A stretch of DNA of 64,000 nucleotides, taken from Nitricoxidireducens sp046726235. GTDB taxonomy: Bacteria > Pseudomonadota > Gammaproteobacteria > Burkholderiales > Rhodocyclaceae. Where the stretch lies: the NCBI GenBank assembly GCA_046726235.1, contig JBKPAD010000010.1, positions 310,001-374,000 of the forward strand, written 5' to 3'. How positions within the stretch are numbered: the stretch's first letter is position 1; each line of letters opens with the position of its first letter. Under the pieces are notes generated by a model, which was given only the letters and a program-made list of their open reading frames with translations, made no database searches and was not told the origin of the DNA. Made by a program: the position numbers and the translations under genes. Below, one piece after another: positions 36,059 through 44,003 of the stretch.

Positions 36059-37831
36059 TCAGCGCGGCTTGCGCCCCTTGCCCTTGGTCGGCGCCGGTTC
36101 GGTCGGTGCGGGCTCGGTCGGCACCGGTTCCGTGGGTACGGGTTCGATCGTCGGCGGCGGCGGAGTCGTCGGCGCCACGGCGCCGGCTTCAAACGCACCG
36201 ATGTCGTAGCCGGCGCCCGCGGGGCGCAGGGCGCCGAGGAAATCGCGTTCCACCGTGCCGGCCAGGTTCAATCCGCGGTCGATCGCCGGGCTCGCCGCCT
36301 GGAGCTGGAAGTTGGCCGCTGCCGGCGCCGCCGTGGGCGTGGCGTAGAGCGGGTCGGCGCTGAGGCTATTCACGTCCAGCCCGGTGGCGCTGCGCCACTT
36401 GAGCAGGTCGTAATAGGCGGCTCCCGAGTAGAGGCGGATCGCCGAGGTGCCGCGATAGATCACGTTGTAGTTGCTGGTGTTGCCCTGGATGGTGCCGCCG
36501 TTCGGCGCCGCGATCATCACGTCCTGCGTCGTCGTTCCGTGGCTGACGATGTTGTTGAGCATCTGGTTGTTGGTCAGCGTCGCGCCCTCGCGCGGCATGC
36601 CGCCGAACTCGATGCCGGCGTGGCCGGAAATGCGCGTCACCGTGTTGTTGAGCACGCGGGTGTTGTCGGAGGCGGAGATGTAGATGCCGCGGCGCGTGTT
36701 GTTGGCGACGACGTTGTTGTAGATCAGGCCGTTCTTGCTGACCTCGAAGAAGATTCCCGAGTCCTTGGGGCCGTTGCTGTGGATGTAGTTGCTGCGGATG
36801 ACGATCGGCATGCCGCTGTTGGCGTAGTCGAACCAGACGCCGGAGCCGTTGTTGTAGGCGACGAGGTTCGACTCGACCACGCCGTAGGCCTTGGTCGCCG
36901 CCTTGAAGCCGCCGGCGTGCCAGAGCGGGTTGAAGTTGCGATAGTTGTTGGCGTTCAGGGTGTTGCCGGCGACGCGGAAGTTGGTCGTCGCCGCCGCCAC
37001 CACGCCGAGCGCGCCGTTGTTGCTGACGACGCTGTCGAGCAGTTGGGTGTTGGTCTGCAGGTAGCCCATGGCGACGCCGGTGAAGTCGGTGTACTGGACG
37101 TCGCAGCGCTGCACGATCGAGTTCGAGCTCATCTCGATTGCCGCCGACTGCTGCGAGAAGGCGGCGCCATTGCTGTGGCGGAACCGGAGGCCCTCCAGCA
37201 CGATCCACGGCCGCGCCATGAAGAACAGCCGCCGCCTTACGCTGGCCTCGACGACGTGGGCGTTGGGGTCGGAGCCGTCGGCGAGCCAGACGTAGAGCGT
37301 CGCCGTCGGCGCGTCGTACCAGAAGCTGCCCGGCACCATGCTTGAAAGCCCGCTGCCCACCGGGACGTTGTACTCCCACGCGGTGTAGTAGGTGCTCGGC
37401 ACGCCGATCTGCTGCAGCGGCTTTGGCCCGGCGCTCGGGTTGAGGTCGTCGAAGTCGACGAACACCTGCTGGCTGTTGGCCAGCCAGCCGGTCTTCTTCC
37501 ACACGCTGCCGCTGTGGCGCGTCCAGCCGGTGACGACCTCGGAGCCCTTGATGACGACGTTCTCGCCGTTGTAGTTCTGCACGCGCACGGGATTGCCGGC
37601 CGTGCCGCCGCCGCGCTGGACGTCGACCTGCTCGCGATACACGCCGCCTCGGACGTAGACGATGTCGCCGGCCACCGCCGTGTCCATGGCCTTCTGCACG
37701 GTGCGGAAGGGCGAGGCCATCCACAGCCCGCTGGCGAAGTCGCTGCCGTTGGTGGCGACGTAGTAGGTCGCCGCCTGCGCCGGGGCGCAGAGCAGGGCGA
37801 TCGTTAGCGCGAAAGCGAGCCTGACCCTCAT
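36059..37831 (-). CDS. Secreted right-handed parallel beta-helix protein
   Basis: 590 residues. Signal peptide 1-20 (LLCAPAQA), then a DUF1565-like start YYVATNGSDFASG...FRTVQKAMDTAVAGDIVYVRGGVY. PbH1 repeats (residues 200-480) are rich in N-N-x-V/I patterns. The end is a Pro-Thr-Glu tail and a basic tip. The fold fits a polysaccharide lyase, epimerase or surface adhesin; no catalytic site can be assigned. No PEP-CTERM or LPXTG motif was seen. Neighbouring surface genes make a polysaccharide-related role plausible. Confidence 0.83.
   Translation of the reverse strand: MRVRLAFALTIALLCAPAQAATYYVATNGSDFASGLWMASPFRTVQKAMDTAVAGDIVYVRGGVYREQVDVQRGGGTAGNPVRVQNYNGENVVIKGSEVVTGWTRHSGSVWKKTGWLANSQQVFVDFDDLNPSAGPKPLQQIGVPSTYYTAWEYNVPVGSGLSSMVPGSFWYDAPTATLYVWLADGSDPNAHVVEASVRRRLFFMARPWIVLEGLRFRHSNGAAFSQQSAAIEMSSNSIVQRCDVQYTDFTGVAMGYLQTNTQLLDSVVSNNGALGVVAAATTNFRVAGNTLNANNYRNFNPLWHAGGFKAATKAYGVVESNLVAYNNGSGVWFDYANSGMPIVIRSNYIHSNGPKDSGIFFEVSKNGLIYNNVVANNTRRGIYISASDNTRVLNNTVTRISGHAGIEFGGMPREGATLTNNQMLNNIVSHGTTTQDVMIAAPNGGTIQGNTSNYNVIYRGTSAIRLYSGAAYYDLLKWRSATGLDVNSLSADPLYATPTAAPAAANFQLQAASPAIDRGLNLAGTVERDFLGALRPAGAGYDIGAFEAGAVAPTTPPPPTIEPVPTEPVPTEPAPTEPAPTKGKGRKPR
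36081..36150 (-). repeat. 15-bp tandem repeat encoding PTEP(V/A) units
   Basis: Four to five imperfect 15-base units in the 3' end of the beta-helix gene give the repeated peptide PTEP-V/A before the basic C-terminus. The repeat is in frame, so copy changes would lengthen or shorten a flexible linker without disrupting the protein. Confidence 0.7.
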
Positions 37832-37862
37832 GCAACCGAGGCTAGGCTCACGCGCGTCGTGT

Positions 37863-37884
37863 CTCGGTGCGCCGGCGCACCGAG
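37863..37884. promoter_or_regulatory. 22-bp perfect palindrome upstream of the beta-helix gene
   Basis: CTCGGTGCGCC/GGCGCACCGAG has no spacer. It lies 32 bases upstream of the beta-helix gene start and next to TTAAGAT (37888-37894), a -10-like box on the + strand. It could be an operator or a hairpin in a leader. No regulator can be named. Confidence 0.45.
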
Positions 37885-37942
37885 CGCGTTAAGATCGCGG
37901 TGGACAAAAAGGAGCCGGACGCATGGAGCGAGTGCCGCAGGA

Positions 37943-38134
37943 TCAGGGAAACGTGCCGCGGTGCCCCTTTTCCATTTCGGGCGTCTTGTGGGCGTCGTCG
38001 ACGCCCAACTCCTCGCGGTTGCGCTTCTGCTGTTCCTTGTCCCGGCGCGCGTCGCCGGCCGGCGGGCGCGCCGGCGGCACGGGCTTCTCGGTCTCGATGT
38101 CGATGACGACGGGGTCGTCCTGCTTGCGTGGCAT
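37943..38134 (-). CDS. Small conserved-looking protein (63 aa)
   Basis: 63-residue hydrophilic protein: MPRKQDDPVVIDIETEKPV, a Pro/Arg-rich centre and the C-terminal motif LGVDDAHKTPEMEKGHRGTFP. I recall closely similar C-termini in small betaproteobacterial proteins of unknown function, so I take this strand as coding. AGAGG lies seven bases before the ATG. A sigma-54-like sequence lies about 50 bases upstream. A + strand frame across the same DNA (37923-38210) is judged a shadow despite an AAAGGAG site. Confidence 0.6.
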   Translation of the reverse strand: MPRKQDDPVVIDIETEKPVPPARPPAGDARRDKEQQKRNREELGVDDAHKTPEMEKGHRGTFP

Positions 38135-38181
38135 GCGGTGGCCTCTCTTGCGGCAAGGTGGCGGCGTGGCGCCCGTGTCCG

Positions 38182-38195
38182 GCAAGCCCCGTTCC
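38182..38195 (-). promoter_or_regulatory. Sigma-54-like promoter for the 63-aa gene
   Basis: Reading on the minus strand, GGAACGGGGCTTGC has GG at -24 and GC at -12 with ten bases between, plus the TTGC box. The ATG is about 48 bases downstream of the GC. Confidence 0.45.
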
Positions 38196-38206
38196 CGGGA
38201 CGGGTC

Positions 38207-38872
38207 ATGAGCGCCGCGCCGCAAGAGCCGCCGTCGCGCGGCATGCGCTGGCTGATCGCGCTGATGAGCCTGGCCGTCGGCGTGCCGGCGATGCTGGCCG
38301 CCTTCGACGTCGGTCCGCTACGCGCTGCCGACATCAACGGCCCGCCGTGGCTCGGCTTCGTCGCCGGCGCCATCTTCTCGCTCGGGGGCCTCGGCGTGCT
38401 GGCCGGCGAGCGTGCGCGCAACCATCCGCTGTCCTGGCTGCTGACCATCGCCGTGATCGCGGGCTTCGCCGCCATCGCCAACTGGATCGCCTTCGGCCTC
38501 GGGACGCGCCATTGCACCGTCGGCCTGACCAGCTTCATCGTCACCTCGACGCGCGCCGCCGCCGAGCTCGAATGCCGCGTCGCCTTCGGTATCGGCGCCG
38601 GGCTGATGGACGGCGTCCTGGTGCTCGCCATCGGCAGCGCGCTCGGCAAGCTGCTGCCCGGCAACCGCGTCGCGCGCTTCATCGAGCGCGCCGGGCAGTT
38701 GCTGGTGCTGGTCGCGCTGCTGCCGATACTGGTGCCGGTGTTCCTGTTCCTGATCGGCAAGAGCCTGATCGAGGCCGCGCGCGAGTACTACGAGACCGGC
38801 AAGTGGCCGCGCAACGAGGCATTCATCGCGCGCATGAAGGCGAAGCGCAAGGGCCAGCCGCCGCAAGGCTGA
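38207..38872 (+). CDS. Multi-pass membrane protein of unknown function
   Basis: 221 residues with about five hydrophobic segments (18-35, 48-66, 76-96, 125-145, 160-185) and a charged C-terminal tail (REYYETGKWPRNEAFIARMKAKRKG). Two Cys (HCTVG, LECRV) lie in a loop between helices. No known family recognised. The ATG at 38207 follows a short intergenic stretch; the ribosome-binding site is weak. It directly precedes the sigma-54-like site of the YqjD/YqjE-type cluster. Confidence 0.7.
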   Translation: MSAAPQEPPSRGMRWLIALMSLAVGVPAMLAAFDVGPLRAADINGPPWLGFVAGAIFSLGGLGVLAGERARNHPLSWLLTIAVIAGFAAIANWIAFGLGTRHCTVGLTSFIVTSTRAAAELECRVAFGIGAGLMDGVLVLAIGSALGKLLPGNRVARFIERAGQLLVLVALLPILVPVFLFLIGKSLIEAAREYYETGKWPRNEAFIARMKAKRKGQPPQG

Positions 38873-38873
38873 C

Positions 38874-38887
38874 GGCACGCCGCTTGC
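38874..38887 (+). promoter_or_regulatory. Sigma-54-like promoter for the YqjD/YqjE-type cluster
   Basis: GGCACGCCGCTTGC matches the RpoN consensus (GGCACG-N4-TTGC), with GG-N10-GC exact. The GC is 36 bases before the ATG of the next gene, and a GGAG site lies between. The same 14-base sequence recurs at 40317-40330. Confidence 0.65.
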
Positions 38888-38922
38888 CCCTGTCTTTGGC
38901 ATCGATCCGAGCCGGAGATGCC

Positions 38923-39264
38923 ATGGAAACCACCACGCGCAGGCCGCAGTTTTCGGGACCGAGCACGATCTCCCCGGGCAATCCGGCGACCGGTCCGAGC
39001 AGTTCATTGCATACGGATGAGGTCGAGAGCGGGGTGCTGCGCGGCCCCGGCGAACCGACGGAGCGCGTCTCGGCCGAGCAGCGCATCGCCGCCACGACGG
39101 GCCTGCTCCATGCCGGCGCCGAGGCTCCGGCCGCCGCCGCGGAGGCGCAGGCCGCCTCGCAGCGCTGGTTGGAAGCGTCACGCGAAGGCGTGCGCGCGCG
39201 GCCGCTGACCTGGCTGGGCATCGCGCTCGCCGCGGGCGCGCTGATCGCGCGCATGGTGCGCTGA
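38923..39264 (+). CDS. DUF883-like (ElaB/YqjD-type) membrane-anchored protein
   Basis: 113 residues: a disordered polar N-terminus (1-45), an Ala-rich helix (50-85) and a C-terminal anchor RARPLTWLGIALAAGALIARMVR that resembles the DUF883/ElaB tail-anchor. Family members bind ribosomes or stress factors at the inner membrane in stationary phase. It begins a run with YqjE-like and YqjK-like genes, as in E. coli. GGAG lies five bases before the ATG. An ATG five bases earlier is out of frame. Confidence 0.68.
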   Translation: METTTRRPQFSGPSTISPGNPATGPSSSLHTDEVESGVLRGPGEPTERVSAEQRIAATTGLLHAGAEAPAAAAEAQAASQRWLEASREGVRARPLTWLGIALAAGALIARMVR

Positions 39265-39265
39265 T

Positions 39266-39739
39266 ATGGCCGTCGTGCAGCCGCCGCCCAAGTCGGCCAC
39301 CTCGTTCATGCAGCTGGTGCTCGACCTGCTGAACGAACTGCCGGGCATCGTCAGCGACCGCGTGCAATTGCTGACGCTCGAACTCAAGCGCGCGCGCCGC
39401 GCCCTCGGGCGCATCGTGCTGCTCGCCGTGGCCGCGGCACTGCTGGCGCTGACGGCCTGGTTCGCGTTCTGGGCCGGCCTGCTGATCGCCGCGCTGCAGT
39501 TGCCATACGGCTGGGCGTGGATGCTGGCGCTGATCCTGCTGATCAACATCGGCGGCGCCTGGTTCGCCGTCACGCGCATCCGCCGCCTTGCCGCGTTCCT
39601 TGCGCTGCCCGCCACCTTGCGGCGGCTCACGGTCGCCCCGGCGCCGCGCAAGCCGCGTCCGGCGCCGCCGCATCCCGCGGCGGCGCGAACCGAACCGACA
39701 CCGGAGAAACCCGCCGATGGACATCGTTCACCGCAGTGA
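39266..39739 (+). CDS. YqjE/phage holin-like membrane protein
   Basis: 157 residues of the YqjE (DUF1469) type: an amphipathic N-terminal part (FMQLVLDLLNELPGIVSDRVQLLTLELKRARRALGR) and two transmembrane helices (about 53-75 and 80-104), then a Pro-rich basic tail. Follows the DUF883-like gene by one base and overlaps the next gene by 23 bases. E. coli yqjE is in a stress-induced cluster; the same order here supports the call. Confidence 0.78.
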   Translation: MAVVQPPPKSATSFMQLVLDLLNELPGIVSDRVQLLTLELKRARRALGRIVLLAVAAALLALTAWFAFWAGLLIAALQLPYGWAWMLALILLINIGGAWFAVTRIRRLAAFLALPATLRRLTVAPAPRKPRPAPPHPAAARTEPTPEKPADGHRSPQ

Positions 39740-40124
39740 GCTGCGCGCCGCCGCGATACCCGACCTCGATCTCGAGATCGAGCTCGCCGAGCGTGCCGTC
39801 ATCGCCCGCGACCTGCGCATCAAGCGTCGCGCCGGCGAGATCGGCGCGCGGCTGACCGAGCACTGGCCGATGGCGCTCGGCGCCACGCTGGGCGTCGCCT
39901 TCCTGCTCGGGCGCGCCCTGTCGCCGGTCGGGCACGGCCGCGCCGCCGCCGCCGTGCGCAAGGCGGCGCTCGGCCGCGATGCGCCGCTCTGGCGCCTGCT
40001 GCCGCTGCTGTGGCCGCTGCTGCCGCGCGACCTGCGCGCGCGCGTTCCCTCGGGCACGGTGGCGCTCATCAGCAACATCGCCGCCACGCTCACCGGCGGG
40101 CTGCGCCCGGGCCGCAAGGGCTGA
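39717..40124 (+). CDS. Small membrane protein, third gene of the YqjD/YqjE-type cluster
   Basis: 135 residues: a charged N-terminal helix (DLDLEIELAERAVIARDLRIKRRAGEIGARL), one hydrophobic helix (about 53-70, MALGATLGVAFLLGRAL) and a second weaker hydrophobic section (90-105). It sits where YqjK sits in E. coli, but the sequence similarity is not certain. It overlaps the YqjE-like gene, so it is co-translated. Confidence 0.65.
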   Translation: MDIVHRSELRAAAIPDLDLEIELAERAVIARDLRIKRRAGEIGARLTEHWPMALGATLGVAFLLGRALSPVGHGRAAAAVRKAALGRDAPLWRLLPLLWPLLPRDLRARVPSGTVALISNIAATLTGGLRPGRKG

Positions 40125-40283
40125 GTCAGCCCGGCCAGTGGGGCCGCGGCGCCTCGGGCGGGCGCGGCTGGCGCCTGCGGTCGATGCCCTGGCGCCGTTC
40201 GAGCGGCTGTTTCGGCTGACCGCGCTGGCGCAGGGTCCGCCGGTCGGGTTGCCATCGAAGTCTCTCGTTCATGCCCGTCATTT

Positions 40284-40330
40284 GGCAACGCCCGTGCCTG
40301 TCGGCAACGACTTCGCGGCACGCCGCTTGC
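40284..40330 (+). promoter_or_regulatory. Tandem sigma-54-like elements before the acidic-protein gene
   Basis: Two GG-N10-GC elements: GGCAACGCCCGTGC at 40284-40297 and the consensus-like GGCACGCCGCTTGC at 40317-40330. The second ends 38 bases before the ATG and is the likely promoter. The first resembles an element at 62413-62426. The 40125-40283 stretch upstream holds no other feature I can support. Confidence 0.6.
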
Positions 40331-40367
40331 CGGCGTCGAATTCCTTTTCGACCCAAAGGACTTTCCC

Positions 40368-40865
40368 ATGGCACACAGCAACCTGCTCGGCAGAGACGAG
40401 ATTCCGGTCGTGCCGCCGGGCCACGACACGAGCGCACTCGGACCGAGCGACAGTTCCGACAGCGGCAGCGACCTCGCCGGCATCGCCACGCGCGACGAGG
40501 GCGATCCCGGCCTGCCGGTGGATGTCGCCACGCGCGACGAAAGCCCCCATCCGGTGACGGTGTCCGAATCGGTGCGTCCCGGCGCCGACAGCGATGCCGG
40601 CGGCACCGGCGAACGGCGCAGCGTGAGCGGCGACGCCGGCGTGCACGAGGCGACGGACATCGGCCCCGACGACATCGTGCCGCGGCCCGACTCGAACGTG
40701 CCGGTCGACGACGACAGCCCGATCTTCGAGGACTTCCCCAACGTCGACGACGAGGACGAACTGCCCGAGGACAGCGATTCGCCCGATTACGGCAATGCGG
40801 TCTTCAGCGGCACAGGGGAGATTCCCGCCGGCACCCGGCGCAAGCGCAAGACCCCGACGGCCTGA
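40368..40865 (+). CDS. Acidic, low-complexity protein of unknown function
   Basis: 165 residues, rich in Asp, Ser, Gly and Pro, no hydrophobic helix, with a basic tip (GTRRKRKTPTA). The segment HDTSALGPSDSSDSGSDLAG looks like a motif shared by several proteobacterial hypothetical proteins that I recall, but no function is known. The disordered, strongly negative composition suggests binding of cations or basic proteins. It is expressed from a sigma-54-like promoter. Confidence 0.7.
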   Translation: MAHSNLLGRDEIPVVPPGHDTSALGPSDSSDSGSDLAGIATRDEGDPGLPVDVATRDESPHPVTVSESVRPGADSDAGGTGERRSVSGDAGVHEATDIGPDDIVPRPDSNVPVDDDSPIFEDFPNVDDEDELPEDSDSPDYGNAVFSGTGEIPAGTRRKRKTPTA

Positions 40866-40867
40866 AC

Positions 40868-40881
40868 GGAACACCGTTTGC
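40868..40881 (+). promoter_or_regulatory. Sigma-54-like promoter for the 41-49 kb glycan cluster
   Basis: GGAACACCGTTTGC has GG-N10-GC and the TTGC box; the GC lies 38 bases before the first glycosyltransferase ATG. The -24 side (GGAACA) is less like GGCACG than other sites in this window. Confidence 0.45.
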
Positions 40882-40918
40882 CGAGGCAGGCGCGTCTAAT
40901 TTCTCCCAGGCGCGTCCC

Positions 40919-42235
40919 ATGTCTCCGCAGGCCCTGCGCATCGCCCTGATCAGCGAACACGCCTCGCCCCTGGCGACGCTCGGCAGCGTCGATGCGGGCG
41001 GCCAGAATATCTACGTCAGGCACGTCTCGCTCGGCCTGGCGCGCGCCGGCCACTCGGTCGACGTGTTCACGCGGCGGGACGATCCCGGGTCGCCGCCCGT
41101 CGTCCAACTCGCGCCCGGCGTGCGCGTCGTGCATGTGCCGGCGGGGCCGCCGCGCTTCGTGCCCAAGGAGGCGCTGCTCGCGCACATGGATGCCTTCGCG
41201 CGCGCCTTGCGCGACATCCTCGGCGCTGCCTCGCCCGAGGCGTCGCACGACGTCGTGCATGCCAACTTCTTCATGTCCGGGCTGGTCGGCCTCAAGCTCA
41301 AGGAGCGGATGCGGCTGCCGCTGGTCACCACCTTCCATGCGCTGGGCCTGGTGCGGCGCGAGCACCAGGGCAGCGCCGACGCGTTTCCGGCGGCGCGCAT
41401 CGACATCGAGCGCCGGCTGGTGCGCGAGTCGGATGCGCTGATCGCGGAATGCCCGCAGGACCGGGCCGACCTGATCCGCCTCTATGGCGCCGACGATGCG
41501 CGCATCCGCACCGTGCCGTGCGGCGTCGACCTCGCCGAGTTCACGCCGGGCTCCAAGGCTGATGCGCGCCGCGCCCTCGGCCTCGCGGCGGACGAATTCG
41601 TGATCCTGCAGCTCGGCCGCCTGGTGCCGCGCAAGGGCATCGACAACGTGATCCGCGCGCTGGCGCGCCTCGAGCCGCGGCTGCGCGCGCGCCTGCTGGT
41701 GGTCGGCGGCGAATCGGCCGAGCCGGACGAGCGCCTGACGCCGGAGATCGCCCGCCTGCGCGCGCTGGCGGCCGAACACGGCGTCGTCGATCGCGTCAGC
41801 TTCGCCGGCCATCGCCAGCGCAACCGCCTGCGCGACTACTACGCGGCGGCCGACGTCTTCGTCACCACGCCGTGGTACGAGCCCTTCGGCATCACCCCGC
41901 TCGAGGCCATGGCCTGCGGCACGCCCGTCATCGGCAGCGCCGTCGGCGGCATTCGGTATTCGGTCATCGACGGCGTCACCGGTTACCTGGTGCCGCCGCG
42001 CGATCCGGCCGCGCTGGCGGCGCGGCTCGCCCACCTGCACGCGAACCCGGCGCTCGGCGCCGCGCTCGGCCGCGCCGGCACCCACCGCGTGCGCACCATG
42101 TTCACCTGGGACCGCATCGCCGGCGACCTTGCCGAGGTCTACCGCGCCGTGATCGCGCCGCGCGCGGCGACGCAGCCGCGGCGCGAGCCGCTGCGGCCGC
42201 TGGCGCTCGAGCGTCCGCTCGGAGCGCGCGCATGA
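40919..42235 (+). CDS. Glycosyltransferase family 4
   Basis: 438-residue GT-B enzyme. The N-terminal half has SEHASPLATLGSVDAGGQNIYVRHVSLGLARAGHSVDVFTRR, like sucrose-phosphate-synthase-type GT4 proteins. The C-terminal half has ILQLGRLVPRKGIDNVIRAL and the EX7E-type motif EPFGITPLEAMACGTPVIGSAVGG. Donor and acceptor unknown. First gene of eight translationally linked glycan genes; overlaps the next by ATGA. Confidence 0.88.
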   Translation: MSPQALRIALISEHASPLATLGSVDAGGQNIYVRHVSLGLARAGHSVDVFTRRDDPGSPPVVQLAPGVRVVHVPAGPPRFVPKEALLAHMDAFARALRDILGAASPEASHDVVHANFFMSGLVGLKLKERMRLPLVTTFHALGLVRREHQGSADAFPAARIDIERRLVRESDALIAECPQDRADLIRLYGADDARIRTVPCGVDLAEFTPGSKADARRALGLAADEFVILQLGRLVPRKGIDNVIRALARLEPRLRARLLVVGGESAEPDERLTPEIARLRALAAEHGVVDRVSFAGHRQRNRLRDYYAAADVFVTTPWYEPFGITPLEAMACGTPVIGSAVGGIRYSVIDGVTGYLVPPRDPAALAARLAHLHANPALGAALGRAGTHRVRTMFTWDRIAGDLAEVYRAVIAPRAATQPRREPLRPLALERPLGARA

Positions 42236-42879
42236 ACGTCGTCGACGCGGTTCGCAGCGGCACCCGCGAGCAGGCGGCCGTCGCGCCGCCGGCCGGCGCG
42301 GCCGCCGTATTCCTCGACAAGGACGGCACGCTGGTCGAGGACGTGCCCTACAACGTCGACCCGGCGCAGCTGCGCTTCACGCCGAACGCGCTCGACGCGC
42401 TGCGCCTGCTGGACGAGGCGGGCTTCCGCCTGATCGTGGTCAGCAACCAGCCGGGCCTGGCGACCGGCCGCTTCACGCGCGCGGACTTCGCGCGCCTGCG
42501 CCATGCGCTCGCGGCGCGCGTCCAGGCCGAGGCGGGCGTGACTCTGGCCGGCATCTACGTCTGCCCGCATGCGCCGGGCGAGAGCGGCCGCGCCTCCTGC
42601 CTGTGCCGCAAGCCGTCGCCCGGACTGCTGCACCAGGCGGCCGTCGCGCTGCGGCTCGACCTGGCGCAGAGCTGGATCGTCGGCGACATCCTCGACGACG
42701 TCGAGGCCGGGCGCCGCGTCGGCTGCCGCAGCGTGCTGCTCGACGTCGGCAACGAAACCGAGTGGCGGCTGTCGCCGCTGCGCACGCCGCATCACCGCTG
42801 CCCGGACCTGCTGGCTGCGGCGCGTGTCATCGTCGCCGCCGGCCCGACTTGGGCGGCGCCGGCCGCCAGCCGCACATGA
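42232..42879 (+). CDS. HAD-IIIA phosphatase, GmhB-like
   Basis: 215 residues. HAD motif I FLDKDGTLVEDVPYN, motif II VVSNQPGLATGRFT, the metal-binding loop CPHAPGESGRASCLCRKPSPG (Cys/His cluster like GmhB) and motif IV IVGDILDDVEAG. GmhB removes the 7-phosphate from heptose-1,7-bisphosphate on the way to ADP-heptose, which fits the two heptosyltransferase-like genes that follow. It overlaps both neighbours by ATGA. Confidence 0.82.
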   Translation: MNVVDAVRSGTREQAAVAPPAGAAAVFLDKDGTLVEDVPYNVDPAQLRFTPNALDALRLLDEAGFRLIVVSNQPGLATGRFTRADFARLRHALAARVQAEAGVTLAGIYVCPHAPGESGRASCLCRKPSPGLLHQAAVALRLDLAQSWIVGDILDDVEAGRRVGCRSVLLDVGNETEWRLSPLRTPHHRCPDLLAAARVIVAAGPTWAAPAASRT

Positions 42880-44003
42880 AGGCCGCGGCGGACGGGGCGG
42901 CGGTCGTGCGCTGGCGCGGCGTGCGCAACCTGCTCGCCGTCCGCCTCGACAACCTCGGCGACCTGCTGATGACCACGCCCGCGCTGGCGGCCGTGCGCAA
43001 CAGCCTCCCCGCGGCCCGCATCACCGTGCTGTCCTCGCCTTCCGGCGCGGCGGCGGCGCGCCACGTTCCCGGCGTCGATGCCGTGATTCCCTTCGTGGCG
43101 CCCTGGGTGTCGCCGCGCGACGACGAAGCGGCGGCGGGCGAACTCGGCGAGAACGAGCTGCGCATGGCGATCCTCCTTGCCGAGCAGCGCTTCGACGCGG
43201 CGATCATCTTCACCGTGTGCACCCAGAGCGCGCTGCCGGCGGCGCTGCTGTGCCGGCTCGCCGGCATTCCGCTGCGGCTCGCCTACAGCCGCGAGAATCC
43301 GTACGGCCTGCTGACCGACTGGCTGCCGGAGCAGGACTTCATCGGCGACGGCATGCGCCACGAGGTGGAGCGGCAAATCGACCTCGTCGCCGCCGTCGGC
43401 TTCCGCGCCGCCGACCCGCGCCTGCAGTTCAGCTACCGCATCGAGCATGTGCGCCGCCTGCAGGAAATCATGCTGCTCGCCGGCCACGATCCTCTGCGGC
43501 CGTACTTCGTCGTCCATCCCGGCGCCAGCGCGCCGTCGCGGCGCTATCCGGCGGTGCATTTCGGCGTCGCCGCCGACATCATCGCGCGCGAAAGCGGCTG
43601 CACCGCGATCTACACCGGCAGCGACGGCGAGCAGGCGCTGGTCGAGGAGGCGCGCGCCGTGATGGGCGAACTCTCGGTGTCGCTCGCCGGCCAGCTTGAC
43701 CTCGGCGAACTGGCGGCGCTGATCGCCGGCGCCGAGGTCGTGGTCGCCAACAACACCGGCCCGGTGCATATCGCGGCGGCGGTGAGCACGCCGGTCGTCG
43801 ACCTCTATGCGCTGACCAATCCGCAGCACACGCCGTGGCGCGTCGCCGCGCAGGTGCTGAGCCACGAGGTGCCGTGCCGCTGGTGCCTCAAGAGCGAGTG
43901 CCCCGAGGGCCACCACGACTGCCTGCGCAAGGTGGAGCCGGAGCAGGTGGCGGAAGCTGCGCTCGAACTCATGGGCGCCGGCCCGGGCATTCCGCTCCAA
44001 TGA
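42876..44003 (+). CDS. Glycosyltransferase family 9 (heptosyltransferase-like), first copy
   Basis: 375-residue GT9 protein. N-terminal block LLAVRLDNLGDLLMTTPALAAVR, central FVVHPGASAPSRRYP, and nucleotide-sugar motif VVANNTGPVHIAAAVSTPVV. A Cys cluster CRWCLKSECPEGHHDCL near the C-terminus is typical of LPS-core GT9 enzymes. GT9 enzymes usually transfer heptose from ADP-heptose. The gene is coupled by ATGA to the carbamoyltransferase gene that follows. Confidence 0.87.
   Translation: MKAAADGAAVVRWRGVRNLLAVRLDNLGDLLMTTPALAAVRNSLPAARITVLSSPSGAAAARHVPGVDAVIPFVAPWVSPRDDEAAAGELGENELRMAILLAEQRFDAAIIFTVCTQSALPAALLCRLAGIPLRLAYSRENPYGLLTDWLPEQDFIGDGMRHEVERQIDLVAAVGFRAADPRLQFSYRIEHVRRLQEIMLLAGHDPLRPYFVVHPGASAPSRRYPAVHFGVAADIIARESGCTAIYTGSDGEQALVEEARAVMGELSVSLAGQLDLGELAALIAGAEVVVANNTGPVHIAAAVSTPVVDLYALTNPQHTPWRVAAQVLSHEVPCRWCLKSECPEGHHDCLRKVEPEQVAEAALELMGAGPGIPLQ

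Noticed and set aside
37923..38210. Plus-strand 95-codon frame with a good AAAGGAG site.
   Set aside because: The protein is low-complexity Ser/Arg with no family pattern and lies antisense to the 63-aa frame, whose C-terminus looks conserved. Kept only as a possible leader RNA.
40126..40437. Minus-strand small basic frame between the YqjK-like and acidic-protein genes.
   Set aside because: Arg/Pro/Gln-rich, no ribosome-binding site, and it overlaps the sigma-54-like promoter DNA.
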